Origin: Clostridiaceae bacterium
GTDB lineage: Bacteria; Bacillota; Clostridia; Tissierellales; Sporanaerobacteraceae
Length of the DNA: 64,000 bases
NCBI GenBank assembly: GCA_019391515.1
Contig: JAHXQP010000030.1
Location: 186,001-250,000, forward strand
Reading direction: 5' to 3'
Part shown: in pieces, positions 34,819-44,311 of the stretch
Numbering within the stretch: the stretch's first letter is position 1
Layout: each line of letters begins with the position of its first letter
Notes under the pieces: generated by a model
Database searches by the model: none
Told to the model about the DNA's origin: nothing
The model's input: only the letters and a program-made list of their open reading frames with translations
Made by a program: the position numbers and the translations under genes

Positions 34819-35562
34819 CTATTTAATTTTCTTTCCTACAGAAGCAAGGTATACAACAAAATTATTTTCTCCATCTAATCCAAGTAGTTCATTTATTTTA
34901 TCATCATCAAAAGCTGCCATAGCACAAGCCCCACATTCTATCGCTTCAGCTGATAAATAAAGATTCTGACATACATGGCCTGCATCTAGATGTATGTATC
35001 TATATCCTCTTTCACCATATCTCCATTTCATCCTATAAACTGAAGTGCTCCAAACAAAAGTTACTGCATTATCATTTATAAATTTTTGATTTCTACAACT
35101 AATAGTAAACTTTTCAGATACTCCTGGATCTAAATTTACCGCCATAAGTTTATGTTCAATAGCCAAATATCTATAAAGTCCTGGCTTTATACCGTCAACT
35201 TTCCTTATATAAAGATAGGTCTCAAAGGCATGTCTAGCTCCTGCCGAGGGAACATTTCTAAGGGTCGCAGCATTTAATATAACCCTTTTTACACCTTGAG
35301 TACACCATAAAAGATATGAAAGTTCTTCTATAGTCAATGGAATATCCTTATATTTTCTTATAGTTTTCCTAGATTCTATAGCTTGTTTTAAGCTTATATC
35401 TTTAACTTCAATGTCTTCTATAGAAGGTAATTCTATAAATATCCCTTCAGGATTGTATTCAACTTCCAAAGGTGGTTGAGGTAGTCCCTTATCCCTATCA
35501 GGTTCTTCTAAATATTGATACTTTGTTTTTTCCATAAACTCTTTTCCTATCCCTTTACTCAT
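34819..35562 (-). CDS. SagB/ThcOx-type nitroreductase-family oxidoreductase
   Basis: A 247-residue FMN-dependent nitroreductase-fold protein of the SagB/ThcOx group: SLKQAIESRKTIRKYKDIPLTIEELSYLLWCTQG, RNVPSAGARHAFETYLY, YIHLDAGHVCQNLYLSAEAIECGACAMAAFDDDKINELLGLDGE. Relatives oxidise azolines in peptide toxins, but many, like this, stand alone without cyclodehydratase or precursor genes and have unknown substrates. I chose ATG 35562 (AAGGAG 8 bases upstream). It directly follows a membrane protein gene. Confidence 0.85.
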   Translation of the reverse strand: MSKGIGKEFMEKTKYQYLEEPDRDKGLPQPPLEVEYNPEGIFIELPSIEDIEVKDISLKQAIESRKTIRKYKDIPLTIEELSYLLWCTQGVKRVILNAATLRNVPSAGARHAFETYLYIRKVDGIKPGLYRYLAIEHKLMAVNLDPGVSEKFTISCRNQKFINDNAVTFVWSTSVYRMKWRYGERGYRYIHLDAGHVCQNLYLSAEAIECGACAMAAFDDDKINELLGLDGENNFVVYLASVGKKIK

Positions 35563-35567
35563 AATGT

Positions 35568-36860
35568 TCACTCCTTATTTTGATTATAATTTCTTATTTC
35601 CTTACCATAATATTTCAAATTACCCTCATTCCCATCAAATACAGCTGCATACATATCATCTTTGTATTTTAAATGTACTTCATATTCTATCTCATTTTCA
35701 ACATTTCTTATTGGAAAAATATCTTTTATCTCTGCCTTTTCATCTATTTTTTCTAAGATATCATCTTTGCTCAATTTTGGTGTTACTAACTCTTTATTAT
35801 TTGGATATACTATGCTAAAACTACTTACCAATCCATCTATTTCCAATACTAGTTCTATCCCTTTCATTTCATCATAAATACCTTTATCTTCTTCAATATA
35901 TGAATACTTAATACATTCTATATTTTTACCATCATAAATAACTTTTCTCTCATAATTAATTAAATCATTGCTAAATTTAGATACTATTTTCTTTGCTTTG
36001 TTATCTAGTTTTTTTATAACTTTCTCTTTATCTATTAAATTTGTGGATTCAAGTACTGAATAAGCGACAGCTTCTATGTTCATACTTCCTGTCCTATTAT
36101 AAAATTCTACATTATATTCCACATAATCTTCATTATCTTCAATTACTCTGTCTACCTGTACTTTAGTTTCATAAATATACATATATGGATCTGCACTTAA
36201 ATCTTTAGAGTATTTTAAATCCTTGTTTTTCACTACTTTTGCAAAGATTTCTTCACAATATCTTTTAGCCTCTTCTATATCTTCCTTTTTATATTCCCCT
36301 ACATAATCTTGTAAAAACCTATACTTACTTGTATTTAGCAAACTTTCTGCTTTAGATGAAAATTCCTCATATATTTTTAATGATCTTTTATTGAACATTG
36401 TATTGCTAGCATTGTATTTATCTAACAAATTATTATGCTCTTTTATTAATTCATTATTATATGAATACAATAAGCTTAAATACTTCTCCTCTGAATCTGT
36501 TATTTTTCCATCATATAATATATTTTCTATTGTTCCATTTATTTTATAATCATACATCTCCTCGAAACCATCATAATCTGAAGAGTATCTAGAAATAATT
36601 GAATTATTATTAATAAAACTATGTGCAATTTTGCTATTTATAAATTCTTCTTCCATAGTAGTATCTTTAAACACTAATTTTTTTAATACCTTTTCATTTA
36701 AATTCTCTAATTCTGTTCCGAAGTTTCTAAAGTCCCTATACATTATGCCTTTGAATTCATATCTATAGTTTTCAATCCTTGGAATAACTATACATAATAT
36801 AATAGTTATTAAAATATTTATTATCCTTTTCTTTGTTAGATATTTCATATTAAACTTCAT
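35568..36860 (-). CDS. Membrane-anchored YpeB/PepSY-like protein
   Basis: A 430-residue protein with one N-terminal membrane segment (IINILITIILCIVIP, about 13-27), a long helical middle region and C-terminal beta-rich repeats. Those repeats (VQVDRVIEDNEDYVEYNVEF, LSKDDILEKIDEKAEIKDIFPIRN) resemble PepSY domains as in the germination protein YpeB, although it is clearly distant and no sleB lies nearby. The next gene begins just after its stop, so it is probably co-transcribed with the SagB-type gene. The function is not known; the YpeB comparison is tentative. Confidence 0.6.
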   Translation of the reverse strand: MKFNMKYLTKKRIINILITIILCIVIPRIENYRYEFKGIMYRDFRNFGTELENLNEKVLKKLVFKDTTMEEEFINSKIAHSFINNNSIISRYSSDYDGFEEMYDYKINGTIENILYDGKITDSEEKYLSLLYSYNNELIKEHNNLLDKYNASNTMFNKRSLKIYEEFSSKAESLLNTSKYRFLQDYVGEYKKEDIEEAKRYCEEIFAKVVKNKDLKYSKDLSADPYMYIYETKVQVDRVIEDNEDYVEYNVEFYNRTGSMNIEAVAYSVLESTNLIDKEKVIKKLDNKAKKIVSKFSNDLINYERKVIYDGKNIECIKYSYIEEDKGIYDEMKGIELVLEIDGLVSSFSIVYPNNKELVTPKLSKDDILEKIDEKAEIKDIFPIRNVENEIEYEVHLKYKDDMYAAVFDGNEGNLKYYGKEIRNYNQNKE

Positions 36861-37009
36861 AAAAACTCCCCCTTATTAAAGTATCTAACTTTCCATATAA
36901 TGTATGATACATATTGATTTTCCAATATGATATAATTACATTATATCAACTGATTACAATATTTCCTATCATTATAAAATATGTTGAAATAAAGGTAAGG
37001 AGAATGGTT

Positions 37010-38365
37010 ATGGGAAGTAAAAAAGTGTTTATAATAGTTGCAGCTTTTATAATTTTAATCCTTTTTATATGGCTATATGCCTGTCCTATTAGCCCTGTTT
37101 GTTCCAATCCACCCTGTACCATTGCCCCTAATAAAAAAATAAAATTTTTCATTGCTACAGACCCGCATTATTTATCTAAAGATTTAACTGACGGAGGAAA
37201 AGCCTATAGAAACTTTATTATGGCTGGAGACGGTAAACAATTGAATTATATTGAAGAAATAATGGATGCCTTTATCTATGACATTAAGAATCAAAAACCT
37301 AATGTACTCATTATTAGTGGTGATTTAACAAATAACGGAGAAAGAGAAAGTCATTTAGATTTTTCTGAAAAACTAAAGATTATTCAAGATTCAGGTACAT
37401 CTGTTTATGTAATACCAGGAAATCATGATATAAAAAATCCTTGGGCAGTAGAATTTAAAGGAAAGAAAAAACATAAAGTTAGAACCATTTCAGATAAAGA
37501 TTTTGCCAAGATATATGGGGATTTTGGCTATAACGATGCTATTTCTAGGGATGAACACTCTTTAAGCTATCTTGCAGCACCTTCAAAGGATCTATGGCTT
37601 CTTATGATCGATACTAATCAATATGAAAATAATATGACATTTAATAGACCACAACACGATGGATTGATTTGTCCTGGAACACTACAATGGATTAAAGAAT
37701 GCAGTGATTTAGCCAAGGAAAAAAATGCTCAAATTATAGCTGTAATGCATCATAGTTTATTGGATCATAGCGAAGTAGTAAATGAAGGATATACATTGAA
37801 TAACAATAAAGATGCCATAGAAATATTTAAAAACTGTGGTATAGAACTGGTCCTAACTGGTCATATACATCTTCAAAGTATAAAATCCTATAAAGAAAAA
37901 AACATTTCAATATACGATGTAGCCACTAGTGCTCTATGTGTATATCCTCATAAATATGGTATTATGGAATATTGTCCTAAAAGAGGCTATGATTATAGTA
38001 CAGCTTGGATAGATATGGAAGGTTGGGCTAGTGAAAACAACATAAATGACAAGAATATAAACAACTTTAAAGAATACTCTAAAAAATTCTTTGAAAATAG
38101 ATCTTATTATAAGTTTTATGATGACTTATACGATATTCATGAATATACAGATAAAGACATGAGACTAATGTCAGAAGTCCTAGCAAAGTTGAACTTAAAA
38201 TATTTCGAAGGATCTGGAAACATAAATGTAGAGGAAGTAAGAAAATCTCCAGGGTATAAATTAGTAAAAAGTATTGGACCAGATTTTCTAAAAGAATATA
38301 TGGAAAGTATACTCGATAACCAAAACATAGATAACAATAGATTACATATCCCAATAAAAAAATAA
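37010..38365 (+). CDS. Membrane-anchored calcineurin-like metallophosphoesterase
   Basis: A 451-residue protein with an N-terminal membrane segment (VFIIVAAFIILILFIWLY) and an extracellular phosphoesterase domain. Metal-binding motifs are in order: ATDPHYL (DxH), SGDLTNNGE (GDxxN), GNHD, VMHHSL and TGHIHLQ. The start is ATG 37010, with AAGGAG 7 bases upstream; the upstream in-frame codons are AT-rich leader. The C-terminal 130 residues are helical. It may act on cell-surface phosphate esters; the substrate is unknown. It ends with a perfect palindromic terminator. Confidence 0.88.
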   Translation: MGSKKVFIIVAAFIILILFIWLYACPISPVCSNPPCTIAPNKKIKFFIATDPHYLSKDLTDGGKAYRNFIMAGDGKQLNYIEEIMDAFIYDIKNQKPNVLIISGDLTNNGERESHLDFSEKLKIIQDSGTSVYVIPGNHDIKNPWAVEFKGKKKHKVRTISDKDFAKIYGDFGYNDAISRDEHSLSYLAAPSKDLWLLMIDTNQYENNMTFNRPQHDGLICPGTLQWIKECSDLAKEKNAQIIAVMHHSLLDHSEVVNEGYTLNNNKDAIEIFKNCGIELVLTGHIHLQSIKSYKEKNISIYDVATSALCVYPHKYGIMEYCPKRGYDYSTAWIDMEGWASENNINDKNINNFKEYSKKFFENRSYYKFYDDLYDIHEYTDKDMRLMSEVLAKLNLKYFEGSGNINVEEVRKSPGYKLVKSIGPDFLKEYMESILDNQNIDNNRLHIPIKK

Positions 38366-38393
38366 TTGAGGGGAATAGCTATTCCCCTCAATT
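38364..38393. terminator. Bidirectional palindromic terminator
   Basis: AATTGAGGGGAATAG and its exact complement form a 30-bp palindrome between the phosphoesterase gene and the convergent small gene, whose stop codon it includes. Confidence 0.85.
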
Positions 38394-38510
38394 TCCTATA
38401 GTATCATCAACTTTAATTTCTTTATATTCAATTCTTTCATATTCTCTTAATCCTCTATCATAGTTTGGTACTATATCTAGGAATAATAAAACATTGTTAT
38501 TTAATAACAT
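38388..38510 (-). CDS. Small 40-residue protein
   Basis: A short gene whose ATG (38508-38510) is preceded by a strong AAGGGGGGAG 6 bases upstream. It encodes MLLNNNVLLFLDIVPNYDRG and 20 more charged residues. A terminator-like hairpin sits directly ahead of the ribosome site, and its 3' end coincides with a palindromic terminator. I recognise no family. The ribosome site and bounded transcript support a real gene; codon evidence is too short to be decisive. Confidence 0.5.
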   Translation of the reverse strand: MLLNNNVLLFLDIVPNYDRGLREYERIEYKEIKVDDTIGN

Positions 38511-38525
38511 TTTATCTCCCCCCTT

Positions 38526-38549
38526 AAAAACTATTTTCCTATAGTTTTT
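38526..38549 (-). terminator. Leader hairpin before the small gene
   Basis: On the minus strand AAAAACTAT pairs with ATAGTTTTT (6-base loop) immediately before AAGGGGGG. It could attenuate or mask the small gene's translation start. Confidence 0.45.
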
Positions 38550-38628
38550 TAATTCTCCTTGTATTATTGGTTTACCCAAATAGTATACTTTCTTAACTTT
38601 TTTCTTTGTTTTACATATTAGATTTTTT

Positions 38629-38667
38629 TAAAAAAGTAGCCTAATGAATTCATCAGGCTACTTTTTT
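38629..38667 (-). terminator. Terminator after the YitT-family gene
   Basis: AAAAAAGTAGCCT pairs with AGGCTACTTTTTT around a 12-base loop (with GATGAATTC), T runs on both sides. Confidence 0.9.
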
Positions 38668-39520
38668 ATATTGCTGGTTTTATAAATCCTCTTCCCTGAA
38701 CATCTATAGCATCTGCAATAGATATTAAGGCTGTTTCATCTATTTCCTCAATCATTTTTTTAACTCTATGCAACTCATTTTCAGTAACTACACAATATAT
38801 TATCTTTCTCTTAATTCCTGTATAAGCTCCCTCGCCATATAGGAATGTAGTACCTCTACCTATTTTATTTATTATAGCTTCTGATACTTCTTGCTCCTTT
38901 GAAGTTACAATAAGCAGTATTTTCTTCTTATTGAAAGCAGTAATTGCTTTATCTATAGCTAGAGATTTTATATACATCAATACTAATGTATATAGTGTTA
39001 ATTTTAAACTAGTAATTAAAATTCCAAGTCCTGCAATAATTCCATTTAGTATAAAATATAATGTTGATATTTTTATACCATAATTTCGTCTAATAATAAT
39101 AGCTATAATATCTGTACCACCTTGAGATGCTCCTGCCTTAAATATAATTCCAGCCCCAATTCCAGTTAAAACTCCCCCAAATATAGTTGAGATAATAATA
39201 TCATCTACCTTTAAATAACTTGCAATATCCTTAGTTAAGATTAATAACAGGGACATAGATATTGTTCCAATAAAGCTTAGTATAATAAAGTCCCTATCTA
39301 CAAACTTATATCCAATTATAAATATAGGTATATTAATAATCAATACCCAATATCCTGATGGAATATTAGATATATACTGTAAAATAAGTGATATTCCTGT
39401 TACCCCTCCACTTAGCAGATGATGAGGAGATATAAATCCGTTAACTGCAATAGAATAAATTAGGCTACCTAGTAAGATTTTAATTACTTTAATACAAAAT
39501 TCTTTCTGATCTTTATCCAT
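38666..39520 (-). CDS. YitT family membrane protein (DUF161/DUF2179)
   Basis: A 284-residue protein with about six N-terminal membrane segments (SLIYSIAVNGFISPHHLLSGGVTGISLIL typical of DUF161) and a C-terminal soluble DUF2179 domain (GRGTTFLYGEGAYTGIKRKIIYCVVTENELHRVKKMIEEIDETALISIADAIDVQGRGF). Many Firmicutes carry several paralogues; transport function is suspected but unproven. It appears monocistronic, with GGAGG before the ATG. Confidence 0.88.
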   Translation of the reverse strand: MDKDQKEFCIKVIKILLGSLIYSIAVNGFISPHHLLSGGVTGISLILQYISNIPSGYWVLIINIPIFIIGYKFVDRDFIILSFIGTISMSLLLILTKDIASYLKVDDIIISTIFGGVLTGIGAGIIFKAGASQGGTDIIAIIIRRNYGIKISTLYFILNGIIAGLGILITSLKLTLYTLVLMYIKSLAIDKAITAFNKKKILLIVTSKEQEVSEAIINKIGRGTTFLYGEGAYTGIKRKIIYCVVTENELHRVKKMIEEIDETALISIADAIDVQGRGFIKPAI

Positions 39521-39890
39521 CTAAATATTCCTCCAAAATTATTAAAATCAACAATAAGCCTAATTATATCAACCATCTATGCATGTTTCAACTATCCCAT
39601 CCTTCATTTACACCTTTTAACATGTATATAAAATTTAAAACTGTAATAATTATAAAGAAAAAATGAATTTATAATTATTACAGCTTCATATCCAAGTTTA
39701 TAAAATAGTTTAGCTTTTAATAGGAGGGCAACAGCTCTTTTCTAACAAAAATATTAAACCTATATCTTTACTTTAGTTTGCCAATATTTTAGGATAATAT
39801 GCAAAAACCTTATAACTTTGTCAAGAATCAACATTCTTTTTTACTTATCAAATAGCTAATTTTTAATTAAATTATATTTTATTTTCAATA
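39521..39890. other. Gene-free AT-rich interval
   Basis: This 370-base interval between exonuclease III and the YitT gene holds no convincing gene. Its one clear feature is the long inverted repeat at 39641-39683. A short minus-strand open stretch (about 39,600-39,750) has no start codon or ribosome site and could be a decayed gene end. Confidence 0.6.
39641..39683. repeat. Inverted repeat with 16-bp perfect arms
   Basis: CTGTAATAATTATAAA and its exact complement flank an 11-base spacer. On the minus strand it is followed by TTTTAAATTTT, so it may terminate transcription arriving from xth, but it is 200 bases past that gene. Confidence 0.6.
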
Positions 39891-40646
39891 TTAAGTTTCT
39901 ATCTCTAAAACCACTGGACAGTGATCACTGCCTAGTACTTCTGAATGTATTTCAGCATCTTTTAAGTGATCTCTCAATCTTTCAGATACAATGAAATAGT
40001 CAATCCTCCAACCAACATTTCTGTCTCTAGATTTTCTCATATAAGACCACCAGCTATAGACTTCTTCTTTATCTGGATAAAAATATCTAAATGTATCTAT
40101 GAAACCAGTACCTAAAAGTTCTGTCATCTTTCCACGTTCTTCATCTGTAAAACCTGCATTTCTTCTATTAGTTTTTGGGTTTTTTAAATCTATTTCTTTA
40201 TGAGCTACATTAAGATCTCCGCATAAAATAACAGGCTTATCTTCATCTAGTTCTTTTAAATAGTTCCTAAATTCATCTTCCCAAGTCATTCTATAATCAA
40301 GCCTTGCTAGCTCTCTTTGAGAATTAGGTGTATATACATTTACTAGGTAAAACTTTTCAAATTCTAAAGTTATTACCCTTCCTTCATTATCATGTTCTTC
40401 AATTCCCAATCCATATTTAACTGATAAAGGCTTTTCTTTTGTAAATACAGCTGTCCCTGAATAGCCTTTTTTCTCTGCATAATTCCAATAATCATAATAG
40501 CCTTCTAAATCCAAATCTATTTGTCCTTCTTGTAATTTCGTTTCCTGAACACAAAATATATCTGCATCAATATCTTTAAAATAGTCTAAAAATCCTTTAC
40601 GTACACAGGCTCTTAGGCCATTGACATTCCAAGAAATAAGCTTCAT
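39891..40646 (-). CDS. xth: Exodeoxyribonuclease III
   Basis: A 251-residue class II AP endonuclease/3' exonuclease in base-excision repair. It starts [19 protein letters not shown] and has [40 protein letters not shown] and the catalytic [11 protein letters not shown]. The length matches ExoA/Xth of Gram-positives. It is monocistronic with GGAGGG upstream. Confidence 0.95.
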   Translation of the reverse strand: MKLISWNVNGLRACVRKGFLDYFKDIDADIFCVQETKLQEGQIDLDLEGYYDYWNYAEKKGYSGTAVFTKEKPLSVKYGLGIEEHDNEGRVITLEFEKFYLVNVYTPNSQRELARLDYRMTWEDEFRNYLKELDEDKPVILCGDLNVAHKEIDLKNPKTNRRNAGFTDEERGKMTELLGTGFIDTFRYFYPDKEEVYSWWSYMRKSRDRNVGWRIDYFIVSERLRDHLKDAEIHSEVLGSDHCPVVLEIET

Positions 40647-40789
40647 TTTAACCCTCCATTACTTAAATTCATTTACATTGCTTGTCCAATGATTAGTTGT
40701 ACTATATAAAAAATTGTCATGCAAACATCTTATACCCATTTCAAATAATTTTAACTAAAAATAAGGCCATGATTAAATAACCATGGCTT

Positions 40790-42586
40790 CTAATTGCTAT
40801 TTAAAAATATATCTTTTAAAACTTTAATTACTTTTTCAAAAATCTCTGATGGTTCAGCAGATATAATATTTTTTTCATACATTTCCTTGTAAACATTATA
40901 ATATTCTTTTCTAAAGTCTCTACTTCCAAACATTATAGAAATGACTTCCATGTTTTTATCCCTAACTTCTTTTACTGCATTTTTTACATCATCTATAGCA
41001 AATTGTCCATTGTATTGGTATGCTGAAGGCATACCATCTGATAAAACAAATAATATTTTCTGTTTCTCATCCCTTTTCTCTAACTCTTTGAAAACTATTC
41101 TAATATTTGCCCCATCCTTATTGGCCCCACCTGCAGTTATATACTTGTTTTTATAACTAGTGTATATAAGGTTTGTATTTTTTATATTATCATCAAAATC
41201 CTTTATAATTATATGCTCTGTGTTTTTCCAGCTAGTATTGAAAACCACTACTTTTATTTTAACTATTTGTTTCAACGCTTCTTCTAATACAGCCATAGTT
41301 TCTATGGCATATTCCCATTTATTATTTTCTTTCATACTTCCAGAGCCATCTACTAGGAAATAAAATACTGTATCAATTTCATTTGTCTTAGCATTCTTTA
41401 TAAATATATCTGTATCATCAAATATATCAAATCTATATAAATTATTGGTATCAATTATTCCACTCTTTTGATTACGTCTTAGAGGCTTTTTCCTTTCCTC
41501 CATTATCTCAATTATTTCTCGATTGAATTTCTTAGCTCTTTTTTTAATATCTAATGGCAATTCAATTTTTCCATTAATTTTTTCTTCCCCATCATCTATT
41601 CTTTTAATCTCTATGGAACTATTGGGAGCTGCACCCTTACCTAGATAATAATTCTCTATTTCTACATCCCTCTTTGCCATTGTTTTGTTTTGTTCAATAT
41701 TCTTACTTTCATTTTCACTAATCTCCTCTTCCATATTGGTTTCATTCTTCTCAACATCATCTAAATCTTCATTTTCCATCATATTATCTATTTTAGTATC
41801 ATTTTCATTATTAGGGTTAAATTTTTCCTCCATTTTTTTGGGAGAAGTCTTTTTTTGCATTATCTTCTCTTCATCTATTTCTTCCTCTTCTCCTACTAAA
41901 TCTTTTACATAATCTGAAATTTCCTCCCCTATTTTTTCTGCAATATCCATGCACTGTCTACAGCTTTTCAAATGCACTGCCTTATCTATATCCTCTTTAA
42001 TCTTATGAAATTCGTATCCTAATCTAGTACCAGAATACATCTCTTCAAATCCAATTGGTAAAAGTCCCGTAGTTCCATAGATATATATGGAGTTTAAAAA
42101 ATCATATAGTTCATCTTTTTCCAACCTAGTAGATATATAATATTTATATCTTGCATACTTCACATATTTAGAAAAACCTTTTTTATTGTTTACAAGGATA
42201 TTTTCAGCCCTTCCATCTTCTAACGAATTCAATATGGAATATGAAATATTCTCTGCTACCTGTCCACTAATTCTTTTTTTCTTCATATATTTAAAAATCT
42301 TCTTTTGAGTTCTATCTGTTTCATCTTTAGGAGAAGATAATATACGCTGTACCTGATTCCCCATAGCCGCCATTAAAAATATATAGAGTTCCTCTTCATT
42401 TGAAATTTCAATTAAGTCATAAGGTAGTCCAATGACTATTTCTTTACCATCTATATAAGATGACATTCCTTTTATAGATAGTTCGAAATCTTTATTTCCC
42501 AATAAATATTTTGCAGAAATATATAATTGATTTTCTAAATCCTTTTCCTTAATACAATCTACAATTTCTTTATAATTCATAGTCAT
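40790..42586 (-). CDS. VWA-domain partner of MoxR/CobS-type ATPase
   Basis: A 598-residue soluble protein. The N-terminal 230 residues are helical and resemble CobT-like proteins (EDGRAENILVNNKKGFSKYVKYAR). Residues about 240-330 are a highly acidic low-complexity linker with many Glu/Asn. Residues about 395-595 form a von Willebrand A domain with MIDAS motif VDGSGSMKEN (about 408) and LFVLSDGMPSAY. With the AAA ATPase gene just upstream (20 bases apart) it forms a MoxR/VWA pair, usually chaperones for protein maturation or metal insertion. No cobalamin genes are nearby, so chelatase function is unlikely. Confidence 0.8.
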   Translation of the reverse strand: MTMNYKEIVDCIKEKDLENQLYISAKYLLGNKDFELSIKGMSSYIDGKEIVIGLPYDLIEISNEEELYIFLMAAMGNQVQRILSSPKDETDRTQKKIFKYMKKKRISGQVAENISYSILNSLEDGRAENILVNNKKGFSKYVKYARYKYYISTRLEKDELYDFLNSIYIYGTTGLLPIGFEEMYSGTRLGYEFHKIKEDIDKAVHLKSCRQCMDIAEKIGEEISDYVKDLVGEEEEIDEEKIMQKKTSPKKMEEKFNPNNENDTKIDNMMENEDLDDVEKNETNMEEEISENESKNIEQNKTMAKRDVEIENYYLGKGAAPNSSIEIKRIDDGEEKINGKIELPLDIKKRAKKFNREIIEIMEERKKPLRRNQKSGIIDTNNLYRFDIFDDTDIFIKNAKTNEIDTVFYFLVDGSGSMKENNKWEYAIETMAVLEEALKQIVKIKVVVFNTSWKNTEHIIIKDFDDNIKNTNLIYTSYKNKYITAGGANKDGANIRIVFKELEKRDEKQKILFVLSDGMPSAYQYNGQFAIDDVKNAVKEVRDKNMEVISIMFGSRDFRKEYYNVYKEMYEKNIISAEPSEIFEKVIKVLKDIFLNSN

Positions 42587-42606
42587 TTTAAAATATCTCC
42601 CCTAAG

Positions 42607-44193
42607 CTACAGTACTTCCATATTTATTATATTCATAATATGCTCTCTATCATCTTCATTGTCCCCTTGATTTACTACACAATCGATTAATGATTCTTTT
42701 AAAGTTATTATTTCCGGATCATAGCTTATAGCAACATTTTCAAAACCTCTTATTGTCAAACTCTTTTCAGATATTTCCCCTTCTTTTATAAGTAGTCTTA
42801 TACCCTTATATATATCATCAAGAACTTCCAACACTTCTAGCTTTATATATGGATTCTTAGATTTCAATAGTTCTTTAATAGAATCATGGCCCGTACATCT
42901 TATCCTTATGAATCTATCCCTAAAAGCTTCATTTAACTTATTTACTCCTTGATAGGTATCATCGTTTTCTGTAGTGATTGCCATAAAGTTTTCATGAGCT
43001 TTTATCTGTCCTAATTCTGAAATGTAGATTTGCCTCCTATGGTCAAGTACTGAGTTCATACTCTCTAAAACCCCTGGATCTGCCACATTTATCTCATCAA
43101 ATATTGTTATATATCCATTTTTTATAGCTTTTGTAAGAGGCCCATCTACAAAAACTACTTTTCTTTCCCCTTCTTCAGTTATATCTATGGTCTTATATCC
43201 CCAGATATCATATTTATCTATATCACGGGAAAAAGATATAGTTATAACTGGTCTATTAAATAGCCAAGCTATAGTTTCTGCCATTGTTGATTTACCTGCT
43301 CCTCTTTCTCCGACCAATGTAATATTCTTATCCTTCATAGTTAGATAATGTAATGCCCTTTTTAAAACACCAGATTTATCCCTGTATAGAAATTCTGGCT
43401 TTTTCATAAAACACAAATCTTCCTCATCATATTTAATATAGGTCTTAAGAATATTTGTAAATAAGCATTTAGGTATATTGTTCTCATTGATATAAGCTAT
43501 TTTATCCTTTATATTTTCTTCTGTATCTATTTTTCTTTCAACTATATCTTCAATTAAATTTCTCATATATTCTTCTTTAATTTTATCTTCTGACTCCTTG
43601 GATAGAACAATTTCTCCAAAGAGATATTTTCCTTCTTCTGCTTTTATTAAAATATCAGCATTATCTTCTAATAAATATTTATAATCTGTTAATATACTGT
43701 CTTTATGTCGCAATTCTACTATATTTCCTATAGGTTTATCATCTATAAATACTTCTTCTTTTTCTAAGTTATATTTAGCTAATAGCTCCTTTTCTTCTCC
43801 AACTTTACCTACGTTACCATCTATCAACACTTTTAATACTTTTTCTTTTTCCCTTTCTTTAGCTTCTATATCTGGTAAGTATACCTCTATAATATATGCT
43901 GTTTCTGCCCTATCATCATCCTTAGCATAAACTATGGTATCACTTGTTATGATTTTGCCTGATATTTCATTAAGGTATTTAAAATAGGGAACTAACTTCT
44001 TGTTTACTATACAATTATCTGGCACTTTATAATCATCAGAACAAACATATCCTATAAATTCTCCATTTTTAAGGCATTTAATTGCATTTTTATCATATTT
44101 ATAATCTAATTCTCTTTTAAGAACAACCTCGTCCCCTAGTACAAGAGGTACTTTTTTATTTACTACCGTTATTCCTACATTAGCTAATTTCAT
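42607..44193 (-). CDS. MoxR-type AAA ATPase with HIRAN-like N-terminus
   Basis: A 528-residue protein. Residues about 1-95 look like a HIRAN domain (VGITVVNKKVPLVLGDEVVLKRELDYKYDKNAIKCLKNGEFIGYV). The AAA part has Walker A VGERGAGKSTMAET (about 295), Walker B ITIFDEINVADPGVLESMN (about 364) and a sensor region with ITTENDDTYQGVNKLNEAFRDRFIRI, typical of MoxR ATPases. I moved the start to ATG 44193, with AGGAGG 6 bases upstream. It is coupled to a VWA protein. HIRAN usually appears in DNA-associated enzymes, so this combination is unusual and might target the pair to DNA or damaged nucleoids. Confidence 0.78.
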   Translation of the reverse strand: MKLANVGITVVNKKVPLVLGDEVVLKRELDYKYDKNAIKCLKNGEFIGYVCSDDYKVPDNCIVNKKLVPYFKYLNEISGKIITSDTIVYAKDDDRAETAYIIEVYLPDIEAKEREKEKVLKVLIDGNVGKVGEEKELLAKYNLEKEEVFIDDKPIGNIVELRHKDSILTDYKYLLEDNADILIKAEEGKYLFGEIVLSKESEDKIKEEYMRNLIEDIVERKIDTEENIKDKIAYINENNIPKCLFTNILKTYIKYDEEDLCFMKKPEFLYRDKSGVLKRALHYLTMKDKNITLVGERGAGKSTMAETIAWLFNRPVITISFSRDIDKYDIWGYKTIDITEEGERKVVFVDGPLTKAIKNGYITIFDEINVADPGVLESMNSVLDHRRQIYISELGQIKAHENFMAITTENDDTYQGVNKLNEAFRDRFIRIRCTGHDSIKELLKSKNPYIKLEVLEVLDDIYKGIRLLIKEGEISEKSLTIRGFENVAISYDPEIITLKESLIDCVVNQGDNEDDREHIMNIINMEVL

Positions 44194-44261
44194 GTTTTTC
44201 CTCCTATTAGAATAATTAATGTCAAAATTCACTATAGTTCTATTTTTATTTTACCATAATA

Positions 44262-44308
44262 TAAGCCTTAGCCAAATATAGTTTTAACTATCACTAGCTA
44301 AGGCTATA
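44262..44308 (-). terminator. Hairpin after the S41 peptidase gene
   Basis: TATAGCCTTAGC pairs with GCTAAGGCTTATA around a loop with its own UAGUUUUAACUA stem. It lies just beyond the S41 gene on the minus strand. Confidence 0.75.
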
Positions 44309-44311
44309 AAT

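Noticed and set aside
39600-39790. A minus-strand open stretch (RAVALLLKAKLFYKLGYEA) as an acetyltransferase-like gene remnant
   Set aside because: No start or ribosome site, short, and the similarity to GNAT ends is too weak to support a call.
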